From positions 36,992,712 through 37,056,711 of the forward strand of contig CM040746.1 of NCBI GenBank assembly GCA_022829145.1: a stretch of DNA of 64,000 bases, given 5' to 3'. Of the stretch, positions 12,301 to 25,177 are shown piece by piece. Each line of letters opens with the position of its first letter. Positions within the stretch are counted from its first letter, which is position 1. The notes under the pieces were generated by a model that saw nothing but the letters and a program-made list of their open reading frames with translations, had not been told where the DNA came from and made no database searches. This DNA comes from Albula goreensis (taxonomy: Eukaryota; Chordata; Actinopteri; Albuliformes; Albulidae). The position numbers were made by a program, and so were the translations under genes.

Positions 12301-13812
12301 TTAACCAGTTCAGACACAAGAACCCTGGGTAGGTAACTTGTGTATTCCACTGTGCTAACACATCTATTAACAACTAAAAGCAGCACACCCTGTCACTCTC
12401 CAGGATCAAAGTACCCTATGGCATACAAGCTAGTGGTGTCAAGATTTCTGCATTTGGAGTGAGGCACCACTAATAATAAAACAGAGATTCTCTTGGTTCA
12501 CACTTCTCTTAATTCGCAGATGTAGGTAGGAAATGCTGTCTGTAGGTGTCTCTCTGAAAAATCCCATTAATACTTAATTAGGTTCAGATGTGGTGAGTGA
12601 CAAGGCTATGACATATGGAAAGAGCCTGTGTCACACTTCTGAAACAATGGGGTGACAACTAGGTTTTCTGAGGATGGGATCATAGTCCTCCTCAAAAGTC
12701 ACATATGCCTGCAGGAAATCGAATGTGGGATGAATATTGATGTTGATCTTGCCTTCTAAATGTGCACATGTTGCCAATCCAAGCCAGGAGAAAAAAAAAA
12801 AAAAAATATATATAGATATATATATACCTTCAACCCCCATGGATCAACCAGAACCCAAGACCAAATGTTTGTACCCAACCGTGTCCTTGGTCAGTTGCCA
12901 GAATGTTTCTGTCCATTTCCATTATGACTATATGTCATGCAAGGTGTGATTGTGGGAGTTTGTGCAAAATTTCATTAGATTCACCCTCTCTCCACCACCC
13001 CAACCCCCCCAACCCCCGCCACCCCCCCAAAGTCACAGCTTCCTGCCCCTGTTATGATTCATGTTCACTGGGCTGTGCCATATTTAAATCAGTGTCTCTA
13101 GATGCCTTCCATTACCTGAGCCTGGATAATAGCAGCTGGGACTCAGAGTGAAGATGAATTTGATCCTTATAAATAAAACTGAGTCCACAGGTGTCGGGTC
13201 GTCTGTACTGTTCACAGTGAAAAATGGGCGGGATGGATTTATGCTTTTTTTCCCCAGTCACAGAGCAGTTGGGTAAACAATTTGCAGCATGTTGGAGCAC
13301 CACCCCGGCATGCGAAAGGGAGATAAGTTGAGCATAAAATTAAATTAATGCAAAAAGCAAGGCAAGTTGTTAATTATCAGGGAAAGAAACCCCGGCGACG
13401 GTAGCTGGGATGCCTATTTGACTGAGTGGATCTGATTGGTGCACATCTGCACAGGGCATTGACAGCTATCCATGTCTGGCATCTGGCGGCTTTGAATCTC
13501 CCTGCTGGTGAGAAGCCTCACAAACTTCCCGACTTTCATGGCAGAAACAGTGCAGACATGACATCACCACAGGCTCTGCGGGCACAGCCTCTCATTTCTC
13601 AGCCCGTACTGTGGGCTTCCGTAGGGGCGCAGGGGCTATTACACGGGAAATAGCTGGAGCTCTACGGTGGGCAGCGCAATCACAGATTAGCTTTTCACCT
13701 GCAGCTTTCCTTCAGTGAGGGGACTGATTAGAACCGACACCCCCATATCAAGACCAGCCTAGTTCCATTCCACACAGAGACTCCTCCACTCACTCCAAAA
13801 GACAAAAAAGAA

Positions 13813-13815
<3 letters not shown>
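9353..13815. other. Unique noncoding DNA
   Basis: No gene recognised over 4.4 kb. Contents: an RFX-like word CTGCCATGGCAACAC just after the minisatellite (about 9359-9373), poly-T runs near 11128, 11848 and 12275, an A/TA tract at 12791-12826 and C-rich stretches near 13000-13030. The open frames at 10506, 11788, 12631 and 12903 are short, unrelated to known families as far as I can tell, and probably chance. Confidence 0.55.
13325..13530. promoter_or_regulatory. Candidate conserved noncoding element
   Basis: A stretch with AAATTAATGCAAAA, TTAATTATC, a CpG-bearing block CCCCGGCGACGG and GATCTGATTGGTGCAC (a CCAAT-box on the minus strand). It is free of simple repeats. Whether it is conserved cannot be judged here. 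Confidence 0.22.

Positions 13816-13844
<29 letters not shown>
13816..13844. repeat. (CA)n microsatellite
   Basis: About 14 uninterrupted CA units preceded by an A-rich tract. Confidence 0.95.
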
Positions 13845-13846
<2 letters not shown>

Positions 13847-14172
13847 AAAAGTCACATGTTAAAATTCATCTAATATTTCTTGTTTAATTAATTTCTCTAC
13901 AAAATAACAAGTAAATGCACGGATGTCGGCTGAGGTGAAGCAGACAGAAATCATAACACAGCAGCCCACGTTGCTTTCTGGTCCGAGACTTAGACGACAC
14001 TTGGATGTGCTTTTCTGTGGACTCACAGCTGGAAGACGGGGTTTATAAAAATCTCATCCCAGCTGGAAATCCCCCCGATCCATGGATGATCTCCGCCAGT
14101 CAACCAACAGGGGATTTGAGGTGACTGTAGACACCCATCCGTTAGGACTGTGCAGTTTGAAAAACACAAATG
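13845..14172. other. Unique noncoding DNA
   Basis: Nothing recognisable between the CA array and the TAC triplet tract. Balanced composition. Confidence 0.6.
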
Positions 14173-14268
14173 TATACTACTACTACTACTGCTACTACTA
14201 CTACTACTACTACCACTACTACTACTACTACTACTACTATTACTATTACTACTTTACTATTACTACTT

Positions 14269-14304
<36 letters not shown>

Positions 14305-14388
14305 TTACTACTACTACTACTACTATAACACTACTACTACTATTACTAATATTACTACTACTACTACTACCACTACTACTACTACTAC

Positions 14389-14435
<47 letters not shown>

Positions 14436-14609
14436 TTACTATTACTTCTACTACTACTATTACTACTACTACTACTACTACTTACTTCTACTACTACTAT
14501 TACTACTACTACTATTACTTACTATTACTTCTACTACTACTATCACTACTACTACTATTACTTCTACTACTACTACTATTATTACTTCTACCACTACTAC
14601 TACTACTAC
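14173..14609. repeat. Long TAC/CTA trinucleotide repeat
   Basis: About 145 triplets, mostly TAC with scattered TAT, CAC, TTC and AAT variants and a few single-base slips that change phase (for example ACTTACTTC). The tract is open in two plus frames as poly-Tyr, poly-Leu and poly-Thr, which follows from the triplet and does not indicate a gene. Confidence 0.97.
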
Positions 14610-16264
14610 AAATAATATGTATTATTATGTGCATTATATACACTCAGATTCCAGTAGGGGGGAGAGTCAGTAAAGAACAATATTGTATCAGGGATCAAAA
14701 ACCTTTTCCTGTTAATAACTGATTGCATGCACTACACTCTCATATCACAGCTGATTTCTGTGAAGAGAAATGGATAAAATGCAGGATGACACAACTAGCA
14801 GGGACAAAGCTTTTACTATTGAGGTGATAATGGCCATTTTTCATCAGGGCTGTAAAACATGATAGGGCACACATGTTCCAGGAGGTTTATAAACAAAGGC
14901 TGCATGGTGAAAATGGGTCTTCCTTCCCTTTTTCTGTGGATGACTAAATGTAGGGTTGGAGCCAGGGTGAATCTTTTTTTTTAATATTATTGTAATGTTT
15001 TTTTTTTTTTTCCCAGGGTCATGCAGGTTTTATTTATCTGCAGTGGTGTTGATGTTTCATTGCAGCACCACAAAAGCAGTCAAGCATGCTGAAGGAAAGA
15101 ATACAAGCTTCACAAGAGACTGTAAATAATCAGAGCTGCAGAAACATCAGTGAGGGAAACATTCCCCCCATATCCAGACATATTTACTGTACCGATCAAC
15201 AACAGCCTAGGCAACTAACTGCCTTGGAAACAATTAATCAGTCTGAACAACAGCTAAATCCACAAAGACCAATGCAGAAAGCTTATTGCTGTGTTTATTT
15301 CAAAATCAAAGTGCAGGCCGAGCATAAAAAGAGCAGTGAAGGGAAAGCATCAACCAACATCACAATTCCATTTCTGCTACAGCAATGCATGATGGGAAAT
15401 AGCATGGAGTGGGATAAAAGCTTTGACGAACCACTTTGGTTTCAGGTTACCAAATGTATTTGTGAGGCAATGGAATGATTTTTCCAGCAAGGGTTACCCC
15501 CATTATTCATATTTATGAATCCAATGCAACCTGACCCAAAAGGCTAACATGTCAGAGTGGAATGTATTGAACGCTCTAATATTCCACATTATATTTTTCC
15601 TTCATGCTATTATGGATGGATTTCTGTCAGCAAGACCATGACATGAGAACCTTAAGACATCAGAACAAAAGGTCACTATTGTCCAAGTGCAGTAACCTGC
15701 AGACTAGAACAGCTAAAAGCAGACCACCTAGAAGCCACTAGATAGGATTTATGAGTTTAACTGACTTAAACCCTATTTAGTCCCAGAATGATTTGTTGCC
15801 TCAGCAGAGTAGACCCATGACCTTAACATGCAACGATAAAGCTGGGTATTTAAACACTGGGAGAGGATTGTCACACAATACACATGTAAGAGCGGAATCA
15901 CACCACACAACACTGTTTACTACATGCATGCTTTTACTTAACCTACAGTAAACCACAAGAATCGTACAGCTGAACTAGTGCCACTTTAAAACACATTAAA
16001 TTTCACCCTTCAATATGTTGTTTGATGTTCAGTGCAAAAACCACAAAAAACATGTAGTTTAAGTCAGCATCAGCATATTGTGATGTGCAGTTTCTAGAAG
16101 CCCCATCACTGGACGATTCATGAATAGACCAGCAAAGTTTGTGTGACCATGAATGACCTGAGCTACCATGCACAGTGAGATTGCCAAACTCCAGTGTGTG
16201 CGGAGTTAGGCCGTTTACTACTGGCTTTAATGCGGGATGGAGGCAGAGAGTGGGAAGTGAAGTG
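14610..16264. other. Unique noncoding DNA
   Basis: No gene recognised. The plus frame 15086-15478 (130 codons) was inspected: it has no signal peptide, domain or family resemblance and no neighbouring splice structure that I can defend, so it is not called. T-rich tracts occur near 14975-15012. Confidence 0.55.
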
Positions 16265-16335
16265 TTTTACATTTGCATATATGCATTCAGCAGAGGCTCT
16301 AATTCAGAGCGACTTGCAAAAGTGCTCACAGAAAA
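16265..16335 (-). mobile_element. Fragment of fish LINE/SINE 3' tail
   Basis: The text TTTACATTTGCATATATGCATTCAGCAGAGGCTCTAATTCAGAGCGACTTGC (16269-16318, quoted here as its pieces TTTACATTTGCAT, CAGCAGAGGCTCT and AGAGCGACTTGC) matches the widespread fish tail that reads 'AGCAGACGCT..TATCCAGAGCGACTTACA'. On the minus strand this is the 3' end of a tRNA-type SINE or its partner LINE. The body to the right is not recognisable. Confidence 0.55.
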
Positions 16336-16361
16336 CGTTCAGCAAAAAGTGGTTAAAAACC

Positions 16362-16396
16362 TTGTTATTTCACTCTTGTTTTGTGTGAAATAACAA
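16362..16396. repeat. 12-bp inverted repeat (hairpin)
   Basis: TTGTTATTTCAC (16362-16373) and GTGAAATAACAA (16385-16396) are exact reverse complements separated by 11 bases. It lies next to the SINE/LINE tail and may be part of that element. Confidence 0.8.
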
Positions 16397-17442
16397 CCTT
16401 GTTCTCTTGAGTCAAATTCAGCCACTGTGTGATCTGACAAAGTGTGGTTTAGCGGCTGTATTGGCAGTGGATAGAGACTGCATGTTTCTGTAAGACACTC
16501 TATCATATTGGGCACTCACTCTGAAGCCAGCTCTGAGTCTACTTCATGCAAAGATCAACATCACGCCATATGCCTGCAATCTTTGGCCCCAGAAGGATGT
16601 TGTCAAAACATACCAAGGGCCCTAGCTCAAATAAGGAGCCCTGGCAGGATCTGGAATGCAGATGAGGCCAAACAGCCAAACATAAACCAGTTGTGTCTCT
16701 TTTTTACCCAGAACCCTACCTTTCTCTGGAGCCACCTTCATTGCTGAACATTCTCAATTCCTTTCTATTGTCAGAGATTACAAAAGATCCTTGTGACTCT
16801 CCAAAGTCATCGGAGGTCTGGAGATGTCTCTGCTCGAGACATTTAGGGACTGAAAAGTATTTCCTGAATAATAAAAAAGGAAAAAAAAGAAACAACACAT
16901 CTCAGAAAGTTACAGACTTATTCTGCTGGAATATGCGTAGCAGCAGAAAGGGCATATATATACATTCACTTCAGTGCCAAACTGAAACACTGCCAAAGAC
17001 CATTCAGGAGCCCTGCTTTCAGAAAGAGGCTTAGCCCAGGGGCTCCGTATTAAAGGCACAAAGAGCACAGCTGTCGACCCTCAGACTCCTTGGTTCGGTC
17101 CTTTATAGGTGTGGAGGGGATGAACCGGGAGCGGGATGTTCACCTGACAATCCTCACCTGACATGAAAGGGGTGGGATGGAACGCCGCCAAAGCTGAAGA
17201 TTAGTCCGTTCTGGAGGGAGGCTGTACTTAAAGGAATGAAGTACAATTCAATTTTAGGATAACCCACGGACAGCCTGGCACCCACCTGTACAGGACAATG
17301 CAGGCTGTAGTAGAGAATACATGGATTCCCATAAATGCACTTACCTAACACAGTTAACCCAGACAAATTACACTTTTTCATCAGCAAGTACTAGGGGCTC
17401 AAACTGTGTTACAGAGACGTGTGTATCACTGCCAGGCTTGGC
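16397..17442. other. Unique noncoding DNA
   Basis: No gene recognised; two overlapping short frames at 16508-17034 have no domain content. Confidence 0.55.
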
Positions 17443-17478
17443 TTGTGTGTGTGTGTGTGTGTGCATGTGTGTGTGTGT
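17443..17478. repeat. (TG)n microsatellite
   Basis: Imperfect run of TG units with one CA interruption. Confidence 0.9.
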
Positions 17479-19362
17479 TTGTTTCACTGTGGGTCGACCT
17501 TCTTAAACAGACATCAGGAAAGTCAATGATAGACAACTTGCTATTCAGAAATGTTACTTCTTAGTTAATTTGTAAAGATGCTTGCTCTGTAGGATATACA
17601 TGACTCCTGTGTTTGGGTGGCTAAGCTCTGGTTGCAATCTTGCTCACCATGGCCAGGGGAACTACAGGGGCAAGTCAGCTACATCCACTAGGTTGGGGAG
17701 TTATTAAATCAGAGTAATCCAACCCACTACAATGTCTTTCATACGCATGTATGTGGCATAAAAGCAGGTAGCCTGACTCTTCAGCTTTGCACCAGGGCAA
17801 GTAATTGCTATATTCCCAAGAAAAAATATTTTATCATGCAGGTGCAATCATGGAAATTTTGTGAAAAAAAAAAAAAAAAAATCAATCATTCTATCATTCA
17901 ACACAGTGTTTTTTTTTTTCTCTCTTATTTTATTTATCTATTTTTTTTATTTTATTATTTATTTGGTTGGATGTCTTTAGGGTTACTTGCGATGTTGACA
18001 TGTGAACAAAACAACAAAAAGTTAGTGTTGCAATGTTAAAAAACAAACACCAAAAAGCACAGGATTGAAGGAGTATAACCTTAAGCCAGTTTCTAACACC
18101 TGTCCTCAGAGCAGAAGTCCTCCTTTTGTCCTGTAAATGCATTGTCTGGTCGTGCAAAAGGGGAAAATAGACACTATCTCACTCCTCTGGCCTATACAAA
18201 CACCAGACAGTAAAGTGGCCTTGTACTCACTGCCCTCGCTCCTCATACAGCACGTCTCCTATCCAGGAAGTCAATTACAGAAGCACAGAGCTGGGGCACT
18301 GTGGCCGTTTCAATTGAAGCCTGGAGTGCACACAACTAAATGGCTGGATAAATCTCCCTCAATGTCCGGCCGAAAGAGTTTAGTTTCTACAGAATAACAC
18401 AGCAGAGTAGTACTATTCTGAAAACTGATACCTTGCAAGATCAAGACACTTTTCTAACATGTACTTATTTAGGGTGGCTATGAGTCAGATTGTCACGATT
18501 GCACATGGAAGAAGGAGGGATGATCTGGTGGCGTGACTCTGATAGAGGGTGAATACAGATTGGGCTGAGGAAGGGTTTTTTTTTTTTGATGGAACAATCT
18601 ATCAATGCTGGAGAATTGCTAAGCGTGGCTTGTCACCTTCCATTGGGAGGCGGCGAACATGGCCTGCAGCAGGTATATTTCTCTATTTCTCAGCCCAGTC
18701 TGGGAGGAAGACGAGCCAGTTAATGAGACTCACACTTACACAGAGAAACAGGAGGCGAGCGCTGGAGGCTGACCCGTTTGCCCTCTGCTTCACACGATGG
18801 ATATGGCCTGAGGCACAGAGATCACCCCGAGCAACAGCAAGCTGATGGCTGCTTCTGCATGCTATGACCAGCCATCTTCCTATTTACCTTTACATGTTTA
18901 ACAGTTTTTTTTTTTTTCAAGTAAATAAACTAATGTGTTGTCATGAAGGTGCAGAAAGCAAAACTCATCTGGGAAACAAAGTCTGCCAAACTTTTTTTTT
19001 TTTTTTTTTTTTTTTTTCACTGGCCACCCAATGAAGAGCATCTCAGTACTACACATGTGAAACAAAAGAACAATGAAGTGTGAAAAACTGCCTTTGGTAT
19101 GATTTATTATGTACAGACAGGACTGCACTTTTTTCAAAGAGTAGAGGAAAACAATCTGTGTTATATTGGTAAAGACATGGGTGTTACACTGTGTTCATAC
19201 AACCTAGTGACAGCCTGCAGCTGAGAACCAGTGAGGAGAAGTATCCTGAGTGAGAGGACATGGCAATATGGCACAGGAAGAACATGAAGAACTCTCAACG
19301 TTTCCAAAGTTTTTGAGATTCTTGATCACTGTTTCAATGTAATAGGAGTCTTGGTGCAAAGG
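17479..19362. other. Unique noncoding DNA
   Basis: No gene recognised. Poly-A at 17863-17881, poly-T near 17908-17919 and 18574-18588, and a T run of about 27 at 18991-19017. The open frame at 18549-18845 is short and featureless. Confidence 0.55.
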
Positions 19363-19374
19363 TCACACACACGC

Positions 19375-19465
<91 letters not shown>
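19363..19465. repeat. (CA)n microsatellite, about 50 units
   Basis: Begins as mixed CACACACGCACACG and continues as a pure CA run to 19465, followed by TATAA. Confidence 0.97.
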
Positions 19466-19469
<4 letters not shown>

Positions 19470-19508
19470 ATCATGGTACTGAACATTATAAAACCATATA
19501 ATAAGCTA

Positions 19509-19541
19509 TATAATTCCTGTAATATTATAACAGGAATTATA
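19509..19541. repeat. 12-bp inverted repeat (hairpin)
   Basis: TATAATTCCTGT (19509-19520) and ACAGGAATTATA (19530-19541) are exact reverse complements around a 9-base AT loop. Confidence 0.85.
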
Positions 19542-19687
19542 CAGTTATACAGCAACAGACAAATTGCTAATGAACTACACACTTTTTATAAGAGGTTTGA
19601 TACAGATAATCAGATAATCGTTTCCATGACTGTATATCAGTATTTGAGACTTTTCCAACCTTGAAAGCTGAAAGCATTAGCATCACT

Positions 19688-20012
19688 GTTGAGCGGGTGA
19701 CAAAGCTGTTTGAACGCCAAATGGAACCCATGGAAGGCTAGCGGGCCTGACAATGTTAACACTCACCTTCTGAAGACCAGCCTAGCAGCCCATCTTCCAG
19801 CTAGCACCGGATTCCCACTCAATACCAACAGCATGGAAAACCTCTCATGTGATACCCATCCCTAAACAATCACACCCCAAAGAGCACAACGATTACCGGC
19901 CTGCTGATGCTGATGAAATCAATGGAAAGAGTCCAACATCTTCTGCCCCCTGTGGAGGGTAAACTAGACTCCTTCCAGTTTGCCTATAGGAATAGGTGGA
20001 GCAAAGACGATG
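19688..20012 (+). pseudogene. Decayed reverse transcriptase fragment of a non-LTR retrotransposon (Rex1/CR1/L2-like)
   Basis: Reading across frames recovers a run of conserved LINE reverse transcriptase landmarks in order: a segment like NPWKASGPDNVNTHLLKT (about 19720-19775), PKEHNDYRP (about 19878-19904), then MKSMERVQHLLPPVEGKLDS followed by FQFAYRNR (about 19916-19999). These correspond to the 'KAxGPDxV', 'NDYRPVALTS' and 'LDPLQFAY' blocks of jockey/CR1/Rex1-clade LINEs, which copy their RNA at a nicked target site. At least two frameshifts and several stops separate the blocks, so it is dead. It stops just before the expected catalytic YxDD region, so the fragment is truncated at both sides. 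No other part of the element was found nearby. Confidence 0.8.
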
Positions 20013-21198
20013 GATGTGTATTTCTAATGTGTATTTATTCATGTCACTCTTCCTATTGGTAATGATGTAATGTGTTTTTTTAATTTAATAGTGTAAACAT
20101 ATTTGTGTATGTGCATAATCCGTATATATGTGCACATATATATGTGTGTACAATATGTCTTGCATTACATCACTTTTTTAAAGATGCACTTATTGTATGC
20201 AAAGAAAATGTCTGTGAATAACAGAAAATAAAGATATCTAATTTTAAAACCCTAATTTAAATAGGTCAATACATAAAGCTTAATTGGCCTCTGTCTGTAT
20301 GTGACATGCAGTACATTGATTTATTTTAAAGCATTGTTGATATTCAGTATTATTTCAGTAAAAAACTGTACCCCAAAAGCAGCCTTCCGCTCCTGTCTTT
20401 TCTGTTCTACTTGTACAATAAATTATTTCTGTTCAGCTGCAGAATGTCAAAGATTATAAATCCATCAGCTTTCTTTTTTACCCTTGGAAAGTTGAAATTT
20501 ATAGCATTCAGAAGAGAAAAGTAATGCAGCAACCCTTGTGGTTATTTGAGTAAAATTAATTGAACTGTAAAGTCACTGGTAATAAACAGTTTGAGTTTTC
20601 TCAGCTATGTATAAAGTATACCTATGGATTAAAAAAACACATTGAATTCCCACCATTCTGATTTAATCTTACTTTATGTAACTTATTTTTTGTGCAGTGC
20701 TCTTCAAAAAATGAACAGATGCTTGCTCTATTAATCCATCATCCTGGTGAAAAGCACATGGACCGTATGTGAGGTGTGGAAGATGTATTATAGGGAAATA
20801 CTAATAAATCAGGGGGCTGACAGTCCGACTTTCAGGACCGTGACATGTTACATCAATTAAAACATTTTGGAAGAGCTCTGCTCTGCTTCTTCCCTCCTCT
20901 GTGTTTCAGGCTGGAGTAGGAATAGATTTATTCACTTTCTTCTTTGACAGAGGAGCTGGAAATGACACTAAGGACAAACCAGCCATTATTTTTAAGATTA
21001 AGGTGGGACAGGTAAAATATTCCATAACAGTTTTGAATATGTGTTTTGTGTGTATTATCTTTGAAATTATTTTGATATTGACTCACCCTTCGTCTGGGAC
21101 AATACAGTCAACCTGTAAGTAAATAAATAAGTAAGTAAATAAACTAATAAAAAGAATGGTGGATATATGTATATATAGGAGTATTTGCTCAAAGCATT
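20013..21198. other. Unique noncoding DNA
   Basis: AT-rich, no gene recognised. The text at 20885-21010 begins with a pyrimidine-rich stretch ending TTTCAG and could mimic an exon, but the peptide it would encode matches nothing I know. Confidence 0.5.
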
Positions 21199-21201
21199 GT
21201 G

Positions 21202-21257
<56 letters not shown>
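21199..21257. repeat. (TG)n microsatellite
   Basis: Two TG blocks separated by a single GTGG slip. Confidence 0.95.
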
Positions 21258-21258
<1 letters not shown>

Positions 21259-24200
21259 GGAGGATGTGTACATGTGTGTGCGAGTGTGGCTAAAGATTTC
21301 ATTTTCACAAACTGATAAATCCCATCCAGGTGCTAGAAAGCAATGAAATGTAATTTGGAAAGAAAACTCCCACGCTGTTTTAAAATCTCACACTGTATTT
21401 CAAGATCAAACACACTGTTTTTCCAGAAATTTCCACCACCATTTATTCTCGGTGTGGAGGACATTTTCATCCGGGATTTATAGACTGTTTGGGCACTACT
21501 CCTTATAAAATATAGGGTAAATGTATATGTTACACCCTTCCTGTTAAATTCTGCCAGCACACCCTGGTAAGGCATTGTGTCTTCATTTTCACTGTTTAAT
21601 TGTCCTTCCGGGTCAAATCTGGTCCGTGTCCACAGAGTATTCATAATGAGACACAGTGCAGGGAATAAGACTGTAACAGAGCTTCTACGAGCTGTTTTGC
21701 TTCTCCCATAGGATGGAGCAAACAGCCTCGGACACTCACCCCTCCCAGTGGAGATGTTCAGATGATGAGTGAACGAATCCGGAGGATGTCTGTCTATATT
21801 CACCCACCCCACTGAAATTTTCAGCACAGTACATTATTGCTTTATTCACATTTATATTTCTGTTTTTGCTTCCATGTGAAGTATTTTTTTGCTCTTAATT
21901 TCAGTTAATACTTTTAATAAATACCCATTTCTTTGGTTGAGGATGAGACCTTTGCTCAATTCCATTGAGCAGTCCAGTTGCGATGCAGTACTGGATGCTC
22001 CGTAGATTAATGGTGAGCTTACCTAGGCCAAATGGCCTGTGCTGATCATAATATGCTCTGGTCTTCCTTTGCTTCCTTTCCTTACCTCTTTTTCATGGCT
22101 GAACGTCCCCTTACCAGTGTTGTTGCAATGTTTAACATGAGAAAACCACAGTAAAGGGCAACAGCACTGAACTGAAACAGGGCACAGCACACAGAGGTTT
22201 ATCAAACAGGACAGACTTTTACCAGGTCAATGCTTTCAATGTAGACAGACATATCAAATTTACATCTTTTAAATTCTGTCTTAATTGTATGTATGTGTCC
22301 TGGGCTTTAGCTGAATGCTAACCGCTTTAACCCTCCCCTCCCCCCCCTATTGATCCCATGGCTGGATCTGGTCACAGTTAACAGCTTTAGGAGGAAGCCA
22401 GGCTTATTTGTGAAGGAGGCTCAGAAACTGAAGTGTGGATGAATATAAGTAGTGAGACTCAATCCCATTTCAGACGCCACAGGGATGCTCAGATTGGGGT
22501 TTGCACCGGTCAAAAGTTTATGTCACAACCCGGGCTCACACAAGCACGAGGCAGAACTGAGTTCACACATTATATCCATGGGATTGTCAAGGTTTTTTTC
22601 AAGATACTGTCATCGTGACCTTGAAGGAAACCCCAGCACAGCTGACGTGTGTGTAATCGCTGCAGTTCTCAGAATGCAAGGCAAAATGAATATGGAATGA
22701 ATATAGCCACAATTATTTCACTACTGTATGGCTAATTCCGCAGATGTTCATGCTCTAAGTCATTGATGGTGGCCAAGAAAAATATCTTGATGTGTCAAGA
22801 TTGACCGCTCACTTTTCTTTTCTCCCCCAATTACATTTTCAGCCCAATGAAGATGTTTTCATTGAAGCTCTCCACTTTAGCTTTAAAAACATGGGTCCCC
22901 ACACTTCAGTGACTGAATGAGTGACAAGAGAAAGTGAAGAGAAAAAAAAGAAGTATCACAATTTACCACTAAATTATTGTTTTAACTTGAATTATGTTTT
23001 TTAATATTTTATATACAATTATGAATTTTTTTTTTTCAACACTGCAAATTCAAAATGACCTTAATCTAACCATTATAAGCCTCAGTTCCTTTCTAAAAGT
23101 GATTTCTGTGTTGAGAGTATATGCAAAAATTAAAAAGGCTGTTTTCTCAGAACTGCAGTTTGCAAAAGTATAATGTTCTATTGAACATTACGGCCAAAAT
23201 ATTTCTTCAATCATGGCAAGTGATACCTCATTTTGTAGCTTGGAACCTGTACTTTAGTATCATGTGATGAAATAAAAATGTGAATTTTGTGAATATGCCC
23301 CTGAATTATACATTCGGTCACAAATGTTATGGAAAGTATGAATATGCAGAGAATACTATGTAAAATATGTGTGCCACTACATTGCATGGTGGTTCAATAA
23401 AATTTTATGATTTTGCCGGTAAATTATTGAGTTAGTGGCACCAGCACTGCCAGAGGAAAAAGTTACTGATGATGAGACGTTACAAGAGGAAATGTGTACT
23501 GCATAATAGCAGACTCCAACCTCATTCTAACAATGCTGGGACAGATTTCCATCATCTCTGCAATGATAGTGAAGCATTCTCTCTCAAAATTCCTCTCTGC
23601 GTTTTTCACAGACCACTTTATTTTCACAGAGCTTAAACACAGTGAAAAGGGAAACCCCGCTGTGTCTCTTAGCGTGGTCCTTCACTTACTAAGGGAAATG
23701 TTGACATGAGAGGGAGCTGCTGCTAATTTTATGGATGACATCCTAAGCAGCAGGAAAGGTCTCCAACTTGAACACTGGTGTGATAGATGTTTCCCCTCTC
23801 CATTAGTCAGCCAAACGCTGAAGGGACGGCTGAAACACAGTGCTGGAGTGCTGTATTGGCAATAGCCATATTGATTTAAGCTAAGAAAGTTAAATGGAAA
23901 AAAAGAAAAAAGTTAAGTCATGTTGAGATATGGAATTGTATCATTTATGTCATAACTCGTATTCCTATTTGGATTTTATTCGTTTTACTAGGGGAAGCCA
24001 GGTAATTATAATTATTACTTTAGCTCATCCGTAAATGTAAGCCTGAGAGAATTGGCCATGTCTCTAATTTTTACACGGGAGGAGAGTAATAATTACTGCC
24101 AGTAAAATGTGTTGCTTCTCAGCAAACTCCAAGGTCCTCTGAAAAAAACAAAGTAATCCTTTTTTTGGTTGACATGAATCTAAAAAAAAAAAAAAACTAC

Positions 24201-25177
24201 ACCAAGTAGTTTTCACAGAGTGTAGTAAAAAAAATTGACATAAACCACCAGTAGCAATAAACTTGTGGCTTATTTCAGTGATGCGCACCAGGGACCAACC
24301 AATTTTAAGATTTCATTCCAGCTCCTACTCTTACCTATTTAATCAGCCTAGTGACCTATTTAATCAAAAGCTTTTAGTGAATGCGTAACCTGCAGACTGT
24401 TTTAATTTAGTCTGTGGTCTTTTGCTTCTGTCACATATAACAATATAAGAAAGAGATGTTTAGTGTTAGGTGAGTTTCTACTCTTTTTGAACAGTGACCT
24501 AACTATGTTAGAGCTATGGAAACAATACATTAGTCTACAATGTTAAAGCTTTTCGTGTATTCATTTTGTAAATAACAAATTGATCCCGTTGAGTGGTGCA
24601 ACAGTTACGGTTGTGGAATGAAACATCTAACTTATGAATACTAGCTTGAATGCTTTTTTTTAAAACTTTCTTAATAATTTCAGATAAAAAAGAAGTCTTC
24701 TTGAATGTGTGCGTAGGTGTTTCCACAGCCTCCTTGATCTCCCACAATGAACTCAGAGAGTTTTAAGTGTGTTTGGACTCATTATGTCAAAGAGGCCACT
24801 CTCAACAAGGCAGTGGAAGTAGCTGTGAAAAGAATGCACAGGCTGTATTAGCACACCACTTGAAACCTTACCTATTTTCACTCCTAAGAACACCTGAACA
24901 ATTGCTGTAGAAAGTGTGTGGATGCTGTGGTAGACATTGCTGGTTTCAGAAAGTTGCACTGATGTTCAGTTGCAGAATTCCCCAATCCAGATACAAATAG
25001 AGAGATTTTTTATTTTCCCCTTTTTTTCCCAACCCGAATGTTTGACCAGCTGTGGGAGGAGAAGTCGAGCATGTGACTCCTCTGATTCACGTGATAACGT
25101 TCTCGCTTCTTTTCATGTTGCAGCTGCACCACCAACCGCACACTGCCTATGATGTCGGAGGAAGACGTTGTCAGCGT
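21258..25177. other. Unique noncoding DNA
   Basis: No gene recognised in about 3.9 kb. The 164-codon minus frame 21333-21827 was checked: it has no recognisable domain, signal or splice context, and its base composition matches its flanks. The rest is AT-rich, with A or T runs near 23027-23037 and 24181-24195. Confidence 0.5.

Noticed and set aside
14082-14722. Poly-Tyr/Leu/Thr frames of 177 and 190 codons
   Set aside because: Direct translation of the TAC triplet repeat.
15086-15478. 130-codon plus-strand frame, Gln/Ser-rich
   Set aside because: No recognisable domain or partner exons. Kept out for lack of evidence, though it is one of the longer non-repeat frames.
20885-21013. Apparent exon flanked by TTTCAG and AAG/GTGGGA
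   Set aside because: The peptide resembles no known protein, and acceptor-like and donor-like words are common in AT-rich DNA.
21333-21827. 164-codon minus-strand frame
   Set aside because: No domain, signal peptide, splice context or composition change; nothing recognisable in the peptide.
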